Shown here: piece by piece, positions 1 to 12,137 of the stretch
Layout: each line of letters starts with the position of its first letter
Position numbering within the stretch: position 1 is the first letter of the stretch
From: Thamnocephalis sphaerospora
Lineage: Eukaryota; Zoopagomycota; Zoopagomycetes; Zoopagales; Sigmoideomycetaceae
Assembly (NCBI GenBank): GCA_003614735.1
Contig: KZ992555.1
Location: 1 to 31,835, forward strand
Reading direction: 5' to 3'
Length of the DNA stretch: 31,835 bases
Position numbers and translations under genes: made by a program
The notes under the pieces: generated by a model
Database searches by the model: none
What the model was told of the DNA's origin: nothing
The model's input: the letters and a program-made list of their open reading frames with translations, nothing else

Positions 1-1085
<1,085 letters not shown>

Positions 1086-1184
1086 CGAGTGCAACACCGC
1101 ACAGGACGTATTTGCCGATCAGCATGCCTTTATAAAACATCTGTGTAGTTCGCAGACCAGCACCTTGCGCATTAGACAGCGTTG

Positions 1185-4100
1185 CTACCGGGGGGTACTT
1201 GGATCGCTGAATGGGTTGGACGGCGTCGCCGATCCCCAATCGTCAAGCTCGTTCTCGTCACTATCGCCGTCGCTGTCGAACGGATTCCGTTGTGTGGTGC
1301 GGCGCATAGTTTGTGGCGGTGCTGCAAAGCCTACACGCCCAAAAACCGAGTTAGCAAACGAATCGATGCATCGACTGCGCACAGCATGGTCTACCATCAT
1401 TCCACCACTGCTTAGCATCTGTGCTGGGTTCCGGCACTGTGCAGCGAACATTTAGCATAGGCAAAACAATGCTTCGCCACAGAGTCCACACTATCACTCA
1501 CATCCTTCCTGCTTGGGCTGCGCGGAAGACGATCGGCGCTGCCGTGAGTGGCGCTTCAACGGCTCTTTCTGTTCGTCTTGAGTGCTGCCACTCAATATCT
1601 TTTCGACAAGATTGGTGCGCACGCGTTCCAGCGCTGGCATGTCAATGCCCGTCACCTGGGCATGCCCGGCGCTGTTAAATTACGTGACACCAACGCTCGG
1701 CAGTTTATCGCCTACCTTGGCGCTAAAGATAGCGCGTACTACGAGCAAAGTAGGCATCCAAAGTTAGCAGTATTCCATGTAATATACCAGCGCAGCGCAC
1801 TTGCCAGGACGATGATCGGAGATGCGGAGGTTTGCATGCGAGTACTCTAAAAGCTCAAGCTACGTGGAACTTTAGCTCCAATACAGTCTGCACACAAAGG
1901 ATCGCCTCGAACTTACCGATTTGCCTTTGTACAGAATACGGTCTAAATAGCGATGCAGCCAGTAAGTAGCGCACACTGTAAATCCGGATGCCACCTTTCG
2001 ACTTACCTGTCCACGCAGGAATCCGTGCCTTTTCGCTATCGTTGCCAAGAATTAGTAAAATGGTGGCATGCACGATCACATACTACGCACCTAGTGTCGT
2101 ACTGATCGCTACCAAGATCATACTTGTAGGTCGGCGGAAATGTGATGTATCCTTCGCTGAATCCGCGAAACACCTCGCCATGGGCCATGCATTGGCGCAG
2201 CTGCAGCGTCGACGATACGTGTGCAATAAGCAAACATGCGCATTGCTACCACTCCGTTTGCACGCGCACTCACCTGATCAGCCCGCAGCAGCGGTTCAAA
2301 GTTGTCTTCATAAGCAAGCCGGCGCACATCCTCGTTCGCCATGTCGATACGATAGTTGAAGTCGCCTAGCCAGATGATGTTCCTACAGCTCCGTGTCAGT
2401 TCTCAGCGCTTAGCTGGTGCCATGCCGATTATTGTGTGCAGGATACTTGCTTGTGGTCCTCAATCCGCCGTCCATTGGTGAATGTAACATTGGTCATGAT
2501 GGTATGATAGTCGTTGTTTCGATCCTGATAGTTGGATTGACCTGCAAAAGGAGCAGATGTGTAAGACGTTTCGTGTACCATGCGTGCATGCGCAATGATC
2601 CTACCAGAGGCAAAGTGTCCGCAAACAAAACAGAACCCAGTGTCCAGGTAATGTAAACGGATGGCCAGCGCGCCCTTGTTACCCGACACACCGCCAAGGC
2701 CAGTCTGATATGCATAGCGCATAGGTAAGCTGCGACAGTGCACTCATCTACGAGCTTACGTACCTTCTTCATAGCCATCTCTACTTGGCGGATCTTGTTT
2801 ACGCTGCTTCTACGAACAAATACAGCGAGTGCCACGCCGACCAGCTGACCAGAACGAAGCGAAATGTATGCCTCGCTGCTAGGAAGTTGCGTGTTGATCT
2901 CATACAGCGCCAGCTCCTCCCACTCTTGTCTTGTGACGTGTCAAGTGTCAGCACTGTGGTGTGCCAATGTATGCGCAATAGAGCATGCTATATTACCTCT
3001 TTGCCACGTCCGTTGACATGATCTGCTGCGCTGTAAGCTCCACCACTTCTTCAAACCCGATAACAAACAGCTCGGGGAGGTTCTCCGCTGGCACACGCAG
3101 TTGCCGTACTGGTGGTGAGCGAGTATGTTATTATGCGCGTACTGGAACGCCAGGCTGCTCACTGTCAACGTTAATCCATGGCTTGATGCTTGCAGACGGC
3201 GATCGGCCGTTGACGTTATAAGTGCCAGTCCATATGGTAATCGACTCGCTCTTCCGAAACTCGGACTCACTGCACATCAATCGCATTCACGTGTTCAGCA
3301 ATACTGGATTCCATCAGCAGCATGCCATCGCACTTACTGCGACTTTAGCTCTGATTGAATTTTGTCGTTGACTGGATCGTAGATGGCAATGCGCTTCTGA
3401 TACACAAGTCGTCCCTGGAATCACAGCGCTAATCAGCGCTGGCTATCAGGCGGCGCTCGAAAGGACGGCACTCACTAGCAACATGTCAATATTTTCCTGT
3501 TTCTGTTCATCCTTGAATGCACTATTGTACATGCGATTAAGGGATTTGGATGCATCACTTAGCAGACCTATGCTCGTCGTTAGCCGGCAGACACATTTGC
3601 ACTAACGAGTCCTTTCGCAACATACCAGCAAGGGTGGACTTTCCCTTGCGCGTAAAGCTCGATTTTAGCGCGTTGGTGCCAGTGTAGACGCGCGACAAGG
3701 CGTCGCCATTCTCCGCCCATTGTTCATTGTGCCGACCCAGTATTTCCCAGTGCCGCGGGCCCCATTGCGGCGTGTCCTGTATGATGCTCTTGAGCACACG
3801 CGTAGAAATAAGGCTTTGCATCACGTTGGTGCGGTCCAGACAGTCCATGCAGTTGGTGCGAAACACGCCTTGCTGCCGTGTGGTCATCTGCTGTGCGTTC
3901 ACATCGTATGTGTAGTAGCCAAACTTACGAATAGAATGTTCAAGCTGGCGAACCAACAGCTCGGCATTCTGCAGGTTCCCGTTGCGACAGATGTTGTTAA
4001 AGTCAAAGTGCTTCAACGTGATGTTTTCGTAGCCGAGCTGCGCCAAGTAGGTCTGAAAAGTGTCGCTGAGCGCCGACTCCCCCGGCTCTGTCTCCGAAAG

Positions 4101-5631
4101 CAGATTGACAATCTGCATTTGGCTGAACTTAGCCAGATCGCGGTCCAGATGTTTTTGCAGCGCGGCTTTGGTGGCGTCAAATGTCCGCGCCAGCTGCACC
4201 TTGTGCGATTTCAGCTGCAAACCCTGTGGTGGATGGAGCGTCAGTGCACGCATCAAACGTAACAAGCATCTGCTCCGACAATACCTGCTGCTCCCAAAAG
4301 GCTTGCAGCCGGGGTGGCGGTGCATTTGCATCAGTTTGTCTGGTTGAGCAGATCGCTGCTGAACGTATGCGTGTGCTTACCCGGCACATTGCCTCGCACC
4401 TGGAGGTAGCTCTTTATACTGTGCTTTTCAAGAAACAACGTCTCTGTCTGCAGGCGTACATGGGCTGGGTTAAACGCGGAAAACGCAACCATGCATCTCC
4501 CATCGTCACACGCACCTCGACGTAGTTGGCTACGTTGCCGTCATCATCCAGACCGCGAGTCTGAAAGCGTACGCCTAACATAACGTCCATTAGCGACATG
4601 ATCACACAGCCAATCTCCACAGCGCGCATCGCTTACCGGCACGCTTGCAGCCCATGCGTGATATCAGCGCCACCTTGAGTGTCTCGCTGCCAACGCGATA
4701 CTCTTGAATGCCGACATAGCCTTGAATCAGTACCAGCTGTCGCCAGAGAAAACAGCAATATCAGCAAGTGCAGTCGTCCAGAAAAGGCACCGGTCCATCA
4801 CCTACAAACATCCCATAGCTTTGTAGTGACTGATGATCGCTGGAGGCGTTTCGGTCGCAATATTCGAGAAGCTGAGAGATCATCGCGCCATTCCAAAAGT
4901 ATCCTGCGTCTGGCACATCCGGATCGACAAGAGTGCCATAAGCACCTAGTCTACTCGTGCCGATACGTCCACCGTTAGCATATATCGTTGCTCGCTCGTC
5001 CCTGTATCCGCGCTGAGTACGACTGCTACGGCATGACACGGCACCCACCGACAAGGAGCGTTTTTGGTGATATCGAAATTAGATGAATAGTAGAATGCGC
5101 CGCTGGACAGGTATTTTGCCACCCCTTCGCACGGATGGCGAAGCTGCTCAGTCGGTGCCGACGTGTCTGCCGGGTTCGAGTAAAAGTCGTAGATGTTGTC
5201 GTACTGGCTGGTGGATACCGAATAGAAGCGTGTTGCCAATACGCGATGGACATGCTCGCGCGGCGCCAGTTCGCCAACCATCTGCGAGTGCGTCACCACG
5301 CCCAAAAAAACCTCTACTCGCCCATCAAAGAATACGGATGTCAGCAATGCACTTTTGCCACCACCGGACTGCGCATGCGGCACCTGCCTGTTCCAGTGTG
5401 CAGTAGACCGAGCAGCCCAACGACTGGGATGGTGTTGAGTGGAGCGATATAGCGCGCCAAGTTCTCGCTATTCACTGGCAATACGGTGCATACACATGTA
5501 ACGGACGCTTTGCTATCACGGTCACGCCTATGCTCCAGCACCAGCATGGAGCGGTATGGGCCAAGCTCATTGCCGCGTGGCACCACTGCTAGTGCGCGTG
5601 GGCGCTCGCTGGCGTAAATGTCAAAAGCCAT
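1185..5631 (-). CDS. Synaptojanin-type phosphoinositide phosphatase (SAC1 + inositol 5-phosphatase), INP52/INP53-like
   Basis: Dual phosphatase removing 4- and 5-phosphates from phosphoinositides at the plasma membrane and endocytic or Golgi membranes. 24 exons (minus, 5' to 3'): 5631-5388, 5313-5049, 4950-4791, 4736-4637, 4574-4516, 4447-4381, 4301-4285, 4223-3626, 3567-3476, 3414-3338, 3269-3163, 3108-2997, 2929-2764, 2704-2605, 2541-2451, 2382-2274, 2200-2091, 2035-2007, 1942-1917, 1859-1805, 1738-1716, 1655-1502, 1436-1395, 1321-1185; total 2940 nt, 979 aa. The SAC domain (about aa 50-500) has FWEQQ (300-304) and the catalytic CMDCLDR (429-435). The 5-phosphatase domain (about 570-890) has [16 protein letters not shown] (756-763), [12 protein letters not shown] and ISDHRP (856-861), all intact. 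The tail carries two NPF motifs (947-949, 970-972), which bind EH-domain endocytic proteins in animal synaptojanin. At least three introns are GC-AG. The first in-frame ATG is 5631. It is head-to-head with LSM6. Confidence 0.93.
2536..2571 (-). repeat. Inverted repeat copy B: 3' end of synaptojanin intron 14
   Basis: The reverse complement matches window positions 1-36 (34/36). It spans the last 30 nt of the intron (acceptor at 2542) and the first six bases of exon 15, which encodes the part of the 5-phosphatase domain starting [11 protein letters not shown]. Confidence 0.9.
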
Positions 5632-5854
5632 GCTGCCGGCAAGACAGCGTGCAGTCACACTTGTTGGCAACAGGAGCGGATGGCGCAGCGGCGAGATGCA
5701 AGTGGAAAACCAGGTTGAATGCCGGCGATGCCGAGCAGCGGGTGAAGGAAGAGACGCGCGATACTGGGTGGCTGGGCGTCAAGCTGGCCAGACCAGCATC
5801 CCTGACTGCCACCTTATTGTTGTCTCACTCGCACTTTAGCATCAACACTAAACC
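5632..5854. promoter_or_regulatory. Shared head-to-head intergenic region of the synaptojanin-type gene and LSM6
   Basis: This 223-bp gap separates two divergent start codons (5631 minus, 5855 plus). It must hold the core promoters of both genes. I see no TATA box or named factor site that I would defend. Confidence 0.5.
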
Positions 5855-6241
5855 ATGGCACAAGATCGCACGCCCGCCGCCTTTCTCGCCGAGATCGTCG
5901 GCAAGCCAGTGGTGGTTCGGCTCAATTCGGGCATCGACTATCGCGGTAACATTACGCGCAGGTGATGCGCAAGCTTACGCGTCTTTTGTCGCTTACCGCG
6001 CTGCGTACCGACGACCAGGTGTGCTTTCCTGTCTGGATGGCTACATGAACATTGCACTGGAACAGACCGAAGAGTGCGTCAATGGCGAGGTCAAGAATCG
6101 GTTTGGTGATGCGTTTATTCGCGGCAACAACGGTAACAGGCGCCGGTAGCAGTGGTTGTCGCTGGCTGAGAATGCTGACAAGCTTTGATGCGTGACATAG
6201 TGCTTTACATTAGCGCAGACCGGGAACGCTGGACCGAGTAG
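5855..6241 (+). CDS. LSM6: U6 snRNA-associated Sm-like protein LSm6
   Basis: Subunit of the heptameric LSm2-8 ring (binds the 3' end of U6 snRNA, nucleus) and the LSm1-7 ring (mRNA decapping and decay, cytoplasm). Exons 5855-5945, 6019-6132 and 6201-6241 give 246 nt, 81 aa, the usual family length. The Sm1 motif is seen in FLAEIVGKPVVVRLNSGIDY followed by GVLSCLDGYMNIALEQ; the Sm2 motif is in the C-terminal exon pair, FIRGNNVLYISAD, where the RGNNV RNA-binding loop is split by the second intron. The start ATG opens MAQDRTPAAF. It is divergent from the phosphatase gene and 223 bp upstream of the calreticulin start on the same strand. Confidence 0.93.
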
Positions 6242-6464
6242 CGTTTAAGAATGCAAGGATACCGGCAGCGTGCAAGTGGCGATCACCGCTATAGCCAACA
6301 TTGGCCAGCAGCGGCGCACACTTGTTGGCTGGCAAAGTGTCAACACGTATCAATAAACCAAGTGCAGCGGCAGTCTTCTGTTGCCGCTCGCTATTACCGC
6401 TCTGCTCCGCACGCTTGCTTCCCCCCCCCACTGTCCTCGCCCTAGCGTTGCCACCACTACCGCC

Positions 6465-8131
6465 ATGCTGCTGAGTTCATTCCGCTGGGCGGCAGCTGCA
6501 CTTGCACTGCTAACTGCGGCAGACGCCATTAGTGGTGCCGTGTATCTAGAGGAGCCGTTTGCTAGTCAGGAAGCGCTGGCACGCTGGCACAGTTCAGCGG
6601 TGCGCGACGACTATGGCGCTCTGCGCTTATCAGCAGGGAGATTCCATGCCGACGCGGAAAACCTTGGTCTGCAAACTACCGAGGACTATCGCTTCTATGC
6701 CGTGTCGACACCGCTGAGCGGCGGTGTATTTGACAATCAGGATCGCATCCTGGTACTGCAATATTCGGTCAAGCATGAGCAGAATATTGACTGTGGTGGA
6801 GGGTACCTGAAGGCAAGCGTGCGCCGAGAACGCGCCTGCGGACAAGGCGCTAACCGTGCATGATGCAGTTGCTGCCCGAAGCATTTGACGCCGACACCTT
6901 TGACGGAGACTCGGCGTACAACATCATGTTTGGTGTAGGTCTAGGCGTGCAGGCGTGCAGGCTTGGATAGCTGTTTGCTCATGCGTCGCGTTTGTAGCCG
7001 GATATCTGCGGTCAGGACCGCAAAGTACAGCTCATCTTTCGCTACAGGAACAAGAGCTACCCGCTGCTACGCACAGTGGTCCCACCCGCCGATCAACTCA
7101 CCCACCTTTACACGCTAATTGTGCGCCCAGATCAGGTATTCTGGTTAGCAGCATCGTTTGCAGTGATACACTGTGCTCAAATCAAGCTTTTCTTGCACCA
7201 ATTCGTGCGCCATTGCTAGACGTACGAGATACTTATCGATCAAAGAAAGGAGGCGGCAGGTAGCCTGCTGAAGGATTTCGCGTTCCCAAAAGCCACCATC
7301 GAGGGTAAGTACATGCAAATATTCTTGCTCCGTGGCCTGATGTCTAACATGCTTTCCATGCTAGACGCCAGCACGACCAAGCCAGATAGCTGGGTGGACG
7401 AGGCAACCATCGTCGATGAGACTGACGTAAAGCCGGCGGGCTACGACGACATTCCGCAGTTTATTCCTGTGGGTCCTATCAAGCCACCCAGGAATTGGGA
7501 TGGTGCGTGTCTGCATGGTTTACCGGTAATACGTTCATTGCTGATGCATCGCGTGCCCACTAGCAAAGAAAGACGGCGAATGGACACCAGAGTTGACGGA
7601 GAATCCCGAATATCAAGGCGAATGGCAGCCTCGCCGCATTCCCAATCCCGAGTACCGTGGACCATGGAAGCGCCCTCACATTCCAAACCCAGACTACGTG
7701 CCGGACGACAGCATCTATGCCTATCGCACTGCATACGTTGGTCTGGATATATGGCAGGGTGCGTGATGCGCTGATGTGCGTTTAATCGCTGCGCCACATG
7801 CCAATTAATACTGGGTGCGACCTCTCCAGTCAAGTCGGGCACCATCTTTGACGATATTCTCATTACCGATGACGAGGCGTATGCACACGCCTACGCGGAC
7901 AAGACCTATGTGAAACGGTCTCCGCTAGAGCGCGCTGCCAAGCGAAAACTAGACGAGGAAGAAGAGGAAGAGCTTCGCAGACTGGACGAAATGGATGGCG
8001 ACGATGAAGACGACAGTCAAGGTGCAGGTCCGACAAAGGAAGCGAATAGGCCCACAGAAGACGACACAGACGGTAAAGCGGGCCACAGAGACGATAGCAA
8101 CCACAATGGTCTTTTGCGCGATGAGCTTTAA
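6465..8131 (+). CDS. Calreticulin-like soluble ER lectin chaperone with C-terminal RDEL
   Basis: ER-lumen Ca2+-binding lectin that holds monoglucosylated glycoproteins for folding. Exons: 6465-6812, 6869-6934, 6998-7135, 7220-7304, 7365-7502, 7564-7758, 7830-8131; 1272 nt, 423 aa (human calreticulin 417). A signal peptide starts MLLSSFRWAAAALALL. The lectin domain has KHEQNIDCGGGYLK and a Cys110/Cys142 pair as in the family disulfide. The P-domain (about 217-305) shows three type-1 units (KPDSWVDE, KPAGYDD, KPPRNWD) and three type-2 units (GEW..ENPEY, GEW..PNPEY, GPW..PNPDY): the 3+3 pattern of calreticulin, not the 4+4 of calnexin. VKSGTIFDDILIT follows, then an acidic tail and RDEL stop; there is no membrane segment. 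The first intron appears to use a GC donor (6813); a GT donor at 6819 would insert Ala-Ser into the conserved YLKLLP. The first in-frame ATG is 6465. Confidence 0.9.
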
Positions 8132-8240
8132 GCGTGAATACATTGCATGTGCATTCGTCGCTTGTTTACAGCAATGTACATCACATGCCATCTGTTGTAT
8201 CAATGTAAAAACACCAGGGCTGGGCGAACATCAGCCACCG

Positions 8241-11200
8241 TTACAGCTCCTTGACCACCACCGCGGCGGCCGCATCCCACTGAAAGCCACTGGCGGCAAA
8301 CTCGGGCATGGCTAGGAAGGGCAGTACGTCCGGCACGTTGACCTCGCGTGCCTTGCGTGCAAACTCGTCCAGCGGAATCTTAACCGCCGTGGGCATAACA
8401 CCCTTGTGACGATACTGGTAGAAGCGGATATGCTCCTGCACCAAGCGGCGCAGCACGTAAAGCAGCAGCTCTTGATGGTCGCGGCTGTTGTTGAGATACT
8501 TGGAGAAGGCCTGCGCATCAGGCCAGCAAACCGTATAATGCAGCGTTAGCGGTGAGTTGCAAAGACTTCAAAGACGCGTCTGCGCAGCAACGCACCCGGC
8601 GCAACGTTTTGGTGACGGCAAACTTTTGAGCGCCAATAAAGCTGTCCAGCATCACGCTGATGGCCATGTCAATGTCTTCTGTGCGAACGTATTCGCGCAG
8701 ATGCATGCGCGCGTGCGCCTCGGACATGCGGATCATCGATTCGATGTGGCGCACAGTAATGGGAATACTGCCGCCCGCCTAAATGCCCGAGACAAAAGGC
8801 GCTGGTGAGCATGCATGTGTACGTCGATGATCGCCGTCGTCCTTGCGCTCGTACCAGCGACTCACGGCGCAGCTCTGAATACAAACGAGCCACCTTGTCC
8901 TGGTCCATCTGCTGCAGTTGCGGATGGATACGTTCCTTGGCGTACATGATGTATTTGCGCAGCAAATCTTGCGGCAAAATCTAATTTGCGAAGCGTAAGC
9001 GACAAGCATGGTCACATGTCGCGCAGAGCAACGTACATCAGGATCTTGTGCTGGCGCTTGCACGGCGTCTACAGCGGGCGCATACTCTGGATGGCTGCGA
9101 ATATGGCTGTCCACAACAAACTTGGCCAGCTGCTCGTCTGCCACCGGATCGACGGTATCCTTGACGGTGCAGAGGATGTCGAAACGCGACAGAATCGGCT
9201 CGGTCAGCTCGACGTTTTGCGAGAATGGAATGGCCGGGTTGTAGCGGCCGCGGATTGGGTTAGCCGCGGCAATGACAGAGCAGCGCGCCTGAAGCGTGGT
9301 GACGATGCCCGCCTTGGAAATGGAGATGGACTGCTGCTCCATGGCCTCGTGAATACTCGTTCTATTCAGGACTGTTTGTCAGTATGCCGCCATGCAGTCG
9401 CCACGCAGTCGTCATCGCATGCTCACCTGTCCGTATCGTTCATCTTGTCAAACTCGTCGATGAGACAGACGCCCTTGTCGGCAAGCACCAGCGCACCGCC
9501 TTCGAGTGTCCACTCGCGCGTCACTGGATCCTTGCGCACCGATGCAGTTAAACCGACTGCAGAAGCGCCTTGACCTGTGGTGAAGACGGCTCGATGCGCC
9601 ACCTTCTCCACATACTTGAGAAACTGCGACTTGGCCGTACCCGGATCACCAAGCATCAACACGTTGATGTCGCCACGCAACCGGTGTTTGCCCTGAATAT
9701 CCTTGGGGCAGCCGCCGAAAAGCGCAAGCGCAATGCCTGTCTTGATGTCTCGATGACCGTAAATAGACGGCGCAATGCTTTTGATAATCTACGCGTAGCA
9801 GGACAATAACGATACGATGAGTCCTATGCTAAGCCAATGCTGTCGGCGTGGACATGGCGTACCCGCTGGCCAATGCGCTCATCGCGACCGAGATCGCGGA
9901 TAGCGCGCTCGTCCTCCTCTGTAAGCCGATAAGTCGAGTAGCGGTCAGCCTTTTTGCTGATGTGGTTGGCCTCGAGCACGGTTGCAAACACCGGAAATCC
10001 GTGCTGCGTATTGAGCGCAGCATCAAAATTGTTGCGGTAGATACCAGTCACTTCCTACGGGCGTACACCAGACACGCCGCTGGTCAGCCAGCAAGCTTTG
10101 AGCATGAGTGAGCGTGATCTGCAGTACGTACAATCTCCTCGCCAGGTTTGGCCGAGTCAACCAGATCCCACAAGAGCACTACTTCGCGGTGGCGTGGCAG
10201 TCGACCAGGCGGCACAGAGGATGGACTTTCCTGCAGCGTCAGCTTCTGGTAGTTGCGGTAGACCGTCTGCCATGCACAGTTTGCGCAGTGTCAGCAGCAT
10301 GAACACCGCCGCCATCATTTTGCTCTAGACAGACGAGCGCTCACCTGTTCCGACACCACTTCAAACGGCCCGCGAGATTGGCAACCGCTGCACCGATTAA
10401 GGCGAATCTCATTGTACGCGTCCTGGTTGAACGGGCCCATCACCTCGCCGCATCGAGCACAGCGGTACTTGACATACTTGAGCTGCGGAAACACGCCCGT
10501 GCGCCGGGTGACTACACCTGTGACGCGCACCAGACAGTTGATGTGGCCGCGGCTGTCCCCGGTGTAGGATGTGGTCGCATGTAAATGCCATTAGTCGTTA
10601 TTAAATCGGCTGTACGCCATACCGGCTCCAATTCAAAAACGCATGCTTGTTTCGATGGCGCGTCACTCACCGCAGGTCGCGCAGGCTGACCAGCGCAGGA
10701 AGATCCGTAATGCGCACATGCACCTCTGGATGAATGCTATCGTAGTGCTCCCACATGATCTTGACGACATCATGCGCCACCTCATCAAAGATCGCCAGCA
10801 TCTCCGTGGGTGCATTGGCGAGATAGTATGCAAGCAAGCTTTTGGACTCGGCCAGATGCGCATAGCTGATCTCTAGGCTCTCATCGTTTTCTACGTATTG
10901 ACAGAGAGTGGCGCTGGTAAGCACTTGACCGCACCAACGCGCCAGATACCCAGCTACACTCACGTTCTCCAAGTCGCTTGATGCGTGCGCCATACACAGA
11001 GTTGCCCTGGTCGTCGACATACGTTTGCAGAAAGGTGCGGAACTCGCGTGCAACTGCCGAGCGTGGGCCAGGCATACCGACCCACTCGGCAATCGTGCGC
11101 GCCTTCATATCAGGCAATGCCTCTACCGGAAATTCCTGTACGCAGCCCGAGTTTAAGCACAATATCATCGCGCGTGCACAATGTCATCTGCTGCTCACCT

Positions 11201-11898
11201 GCGCATCTTCGTCCATTTCGCCAGCAAGATCGGTCTGCAGCATGCGTCGCCGGCGGCGCACTACAGCCGGAAGCTCAACCGGCTCATCTGCACGCCAGCG
11301 GTTAGCCGCAGTTCAACGAGTATAGCATCAGCGCTGGCTGGAACACACCGTCGTGCAAGAATGCCGCCGGGAGTCGGCCATGCAAACGCATTTCCTCGTT
11401 GTCGCGGCGCGCCATTAGCGCTTCGGCCGTTCGACGCTGGTCAACACCCATTGCGTCGTATTCCTCGGAATCGAGGCCCTCGACGTCGTACTGGTCCAGC
11501 CGAACATTCTCGCGATAGTCGCTAAGACAAAACTAAGCAAGACTGCGCAGTACTGTTTCCCGCCGCTACAGCACCTACTCCTCCATGCCCGGACCAAATA
11601 GGTCTTCGCCTTCGCCGTCGTCGTCCAGGTCGTCCAGCACGTCGTCCTCTACTAGATTCTCTTCTTCAGCGCCATCGTCGTCGGAGAACGGTGGCGGAGG
11701 GCTGGATGGCGGCAGCGAAGACGGCGGCGGCGAAGAAGACAGCAGTAGGTCGGCGTCGGTGTCGCGCGCGCCGCGAGACGCGCCAGTGTCGCGATCGCCG
11801 GAGGCAAAGTCGCGTGGGCGTTTTCTGTCGGTCTACGCGTACAAGACGCGTCGGCGATCAGGCTGCACATGGTTTGCTGGCTTCAGGTCACCTACCAT
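8241..11898 (-). CDS. MCM2: DNA replication licensing factor MCM2 (replicative helicase subunit)
   Basis: AAA+ subunit of the MCM2-7 hexamer, loaded at origins in G1. 14 exons: 11898-11896, 11832-11579, 11521-11349, 11287-11199, 11135-10964, 10890-10671, 10552-10345, 10266-10132, 10054-9863, 9788-9427, 9361-9037, 8980-8855, 8778-8596, 8510-8241; 2712 nt, 903 aa (human 904). The acidic N-terminus leads to EDLFGPGM and [17 protein letters not shown] zinc finger has Cys335/338/358/361 (CARC..CSGC). Walker [10 protein letters not shown] is at about 529-537, Walker [10 protein letters not shown] at about 590, and the arginine finger LSRFD at about 660; the C-terminal [15 protein letters not shown]-type region is present. 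MCM2 identity rests on [15 protein letters not shown] and the N-terminal extension. Exon 1 is the ATG alone (ATG|GTAGGT). ACGCGT boxes surround the start. Confidence 0.95.
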
Positions 11899-11923
11899 GG
11901 TTCTGCAGCTGATTCAGACGCGT
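11833..11923. promoter_or_regulatory. Cluster of three ACGCGT (MCB-type) boxes around the MCM2 start
   Basis: ACGCGT occurs at 11918-11923 (20 bp upstream of the MCM2 ATG), 11846-11851 and 11835-11840 (both in MCM2 intron 1). In yeasts, ACGCGT is bound by MBF and drives G1/S transcription of replication genes. Function here is inferred; the hexamer also occurs singly elsewhere in the window (for example inside coding exons), but nowhere else in such a cluster. Confidence 0.5.
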
Positions 11924-12137
11924 TAGCCGAGTATGCAGGCAGGGATAGCGGAGCGCCAGGCGCGGACGGCAGCGAGGCTGTGTACAAAAAGCGGCCAAAG
12001 AAAAGCGGAGCTGAGCCATCATCGGGTGAATCTGCATTTGCAGCCTTATTTGAGCCGATCTTGCTTACCAGATGGTTGAGGCAGCGTGACTTTGTCATCG
12101 CGGCTGATTTCCTTTCTCTTCAGCCTAGTCCTCCGCC
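11899..12137. promoter_or_regulatory. Shared head-to-head intergenic region of MCM2 and YJU2
   Basis: This 239-bp gap lies between divergent start codons. A long open frame runs through it and on through the YJU2 intron into exon 2, but it lacks family similarity and is out of frame with YJU2 exon 1, so I treat it as non-coding. Confidence 0.5.

Noticed and set aside
1421-1850. Plus-strand open frames that look like a small mitochondrial-type protein
   Set aside because: They are antisense to synaptojanin exons 20-23, whose protein motifs (ISDHRPV, WWND) are clearly coding on the minus strand.
6813-6818. GT donor at 6819 for calreticulin intron 1 instead of the GC donor at 6813
   Set aside because: It keeps the frame but inserts Ala-Ser between Lys and Leu-Leu-Pro, a position without insertions in the family; the GC donor matches GCAAGC. 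Not fully excluded.
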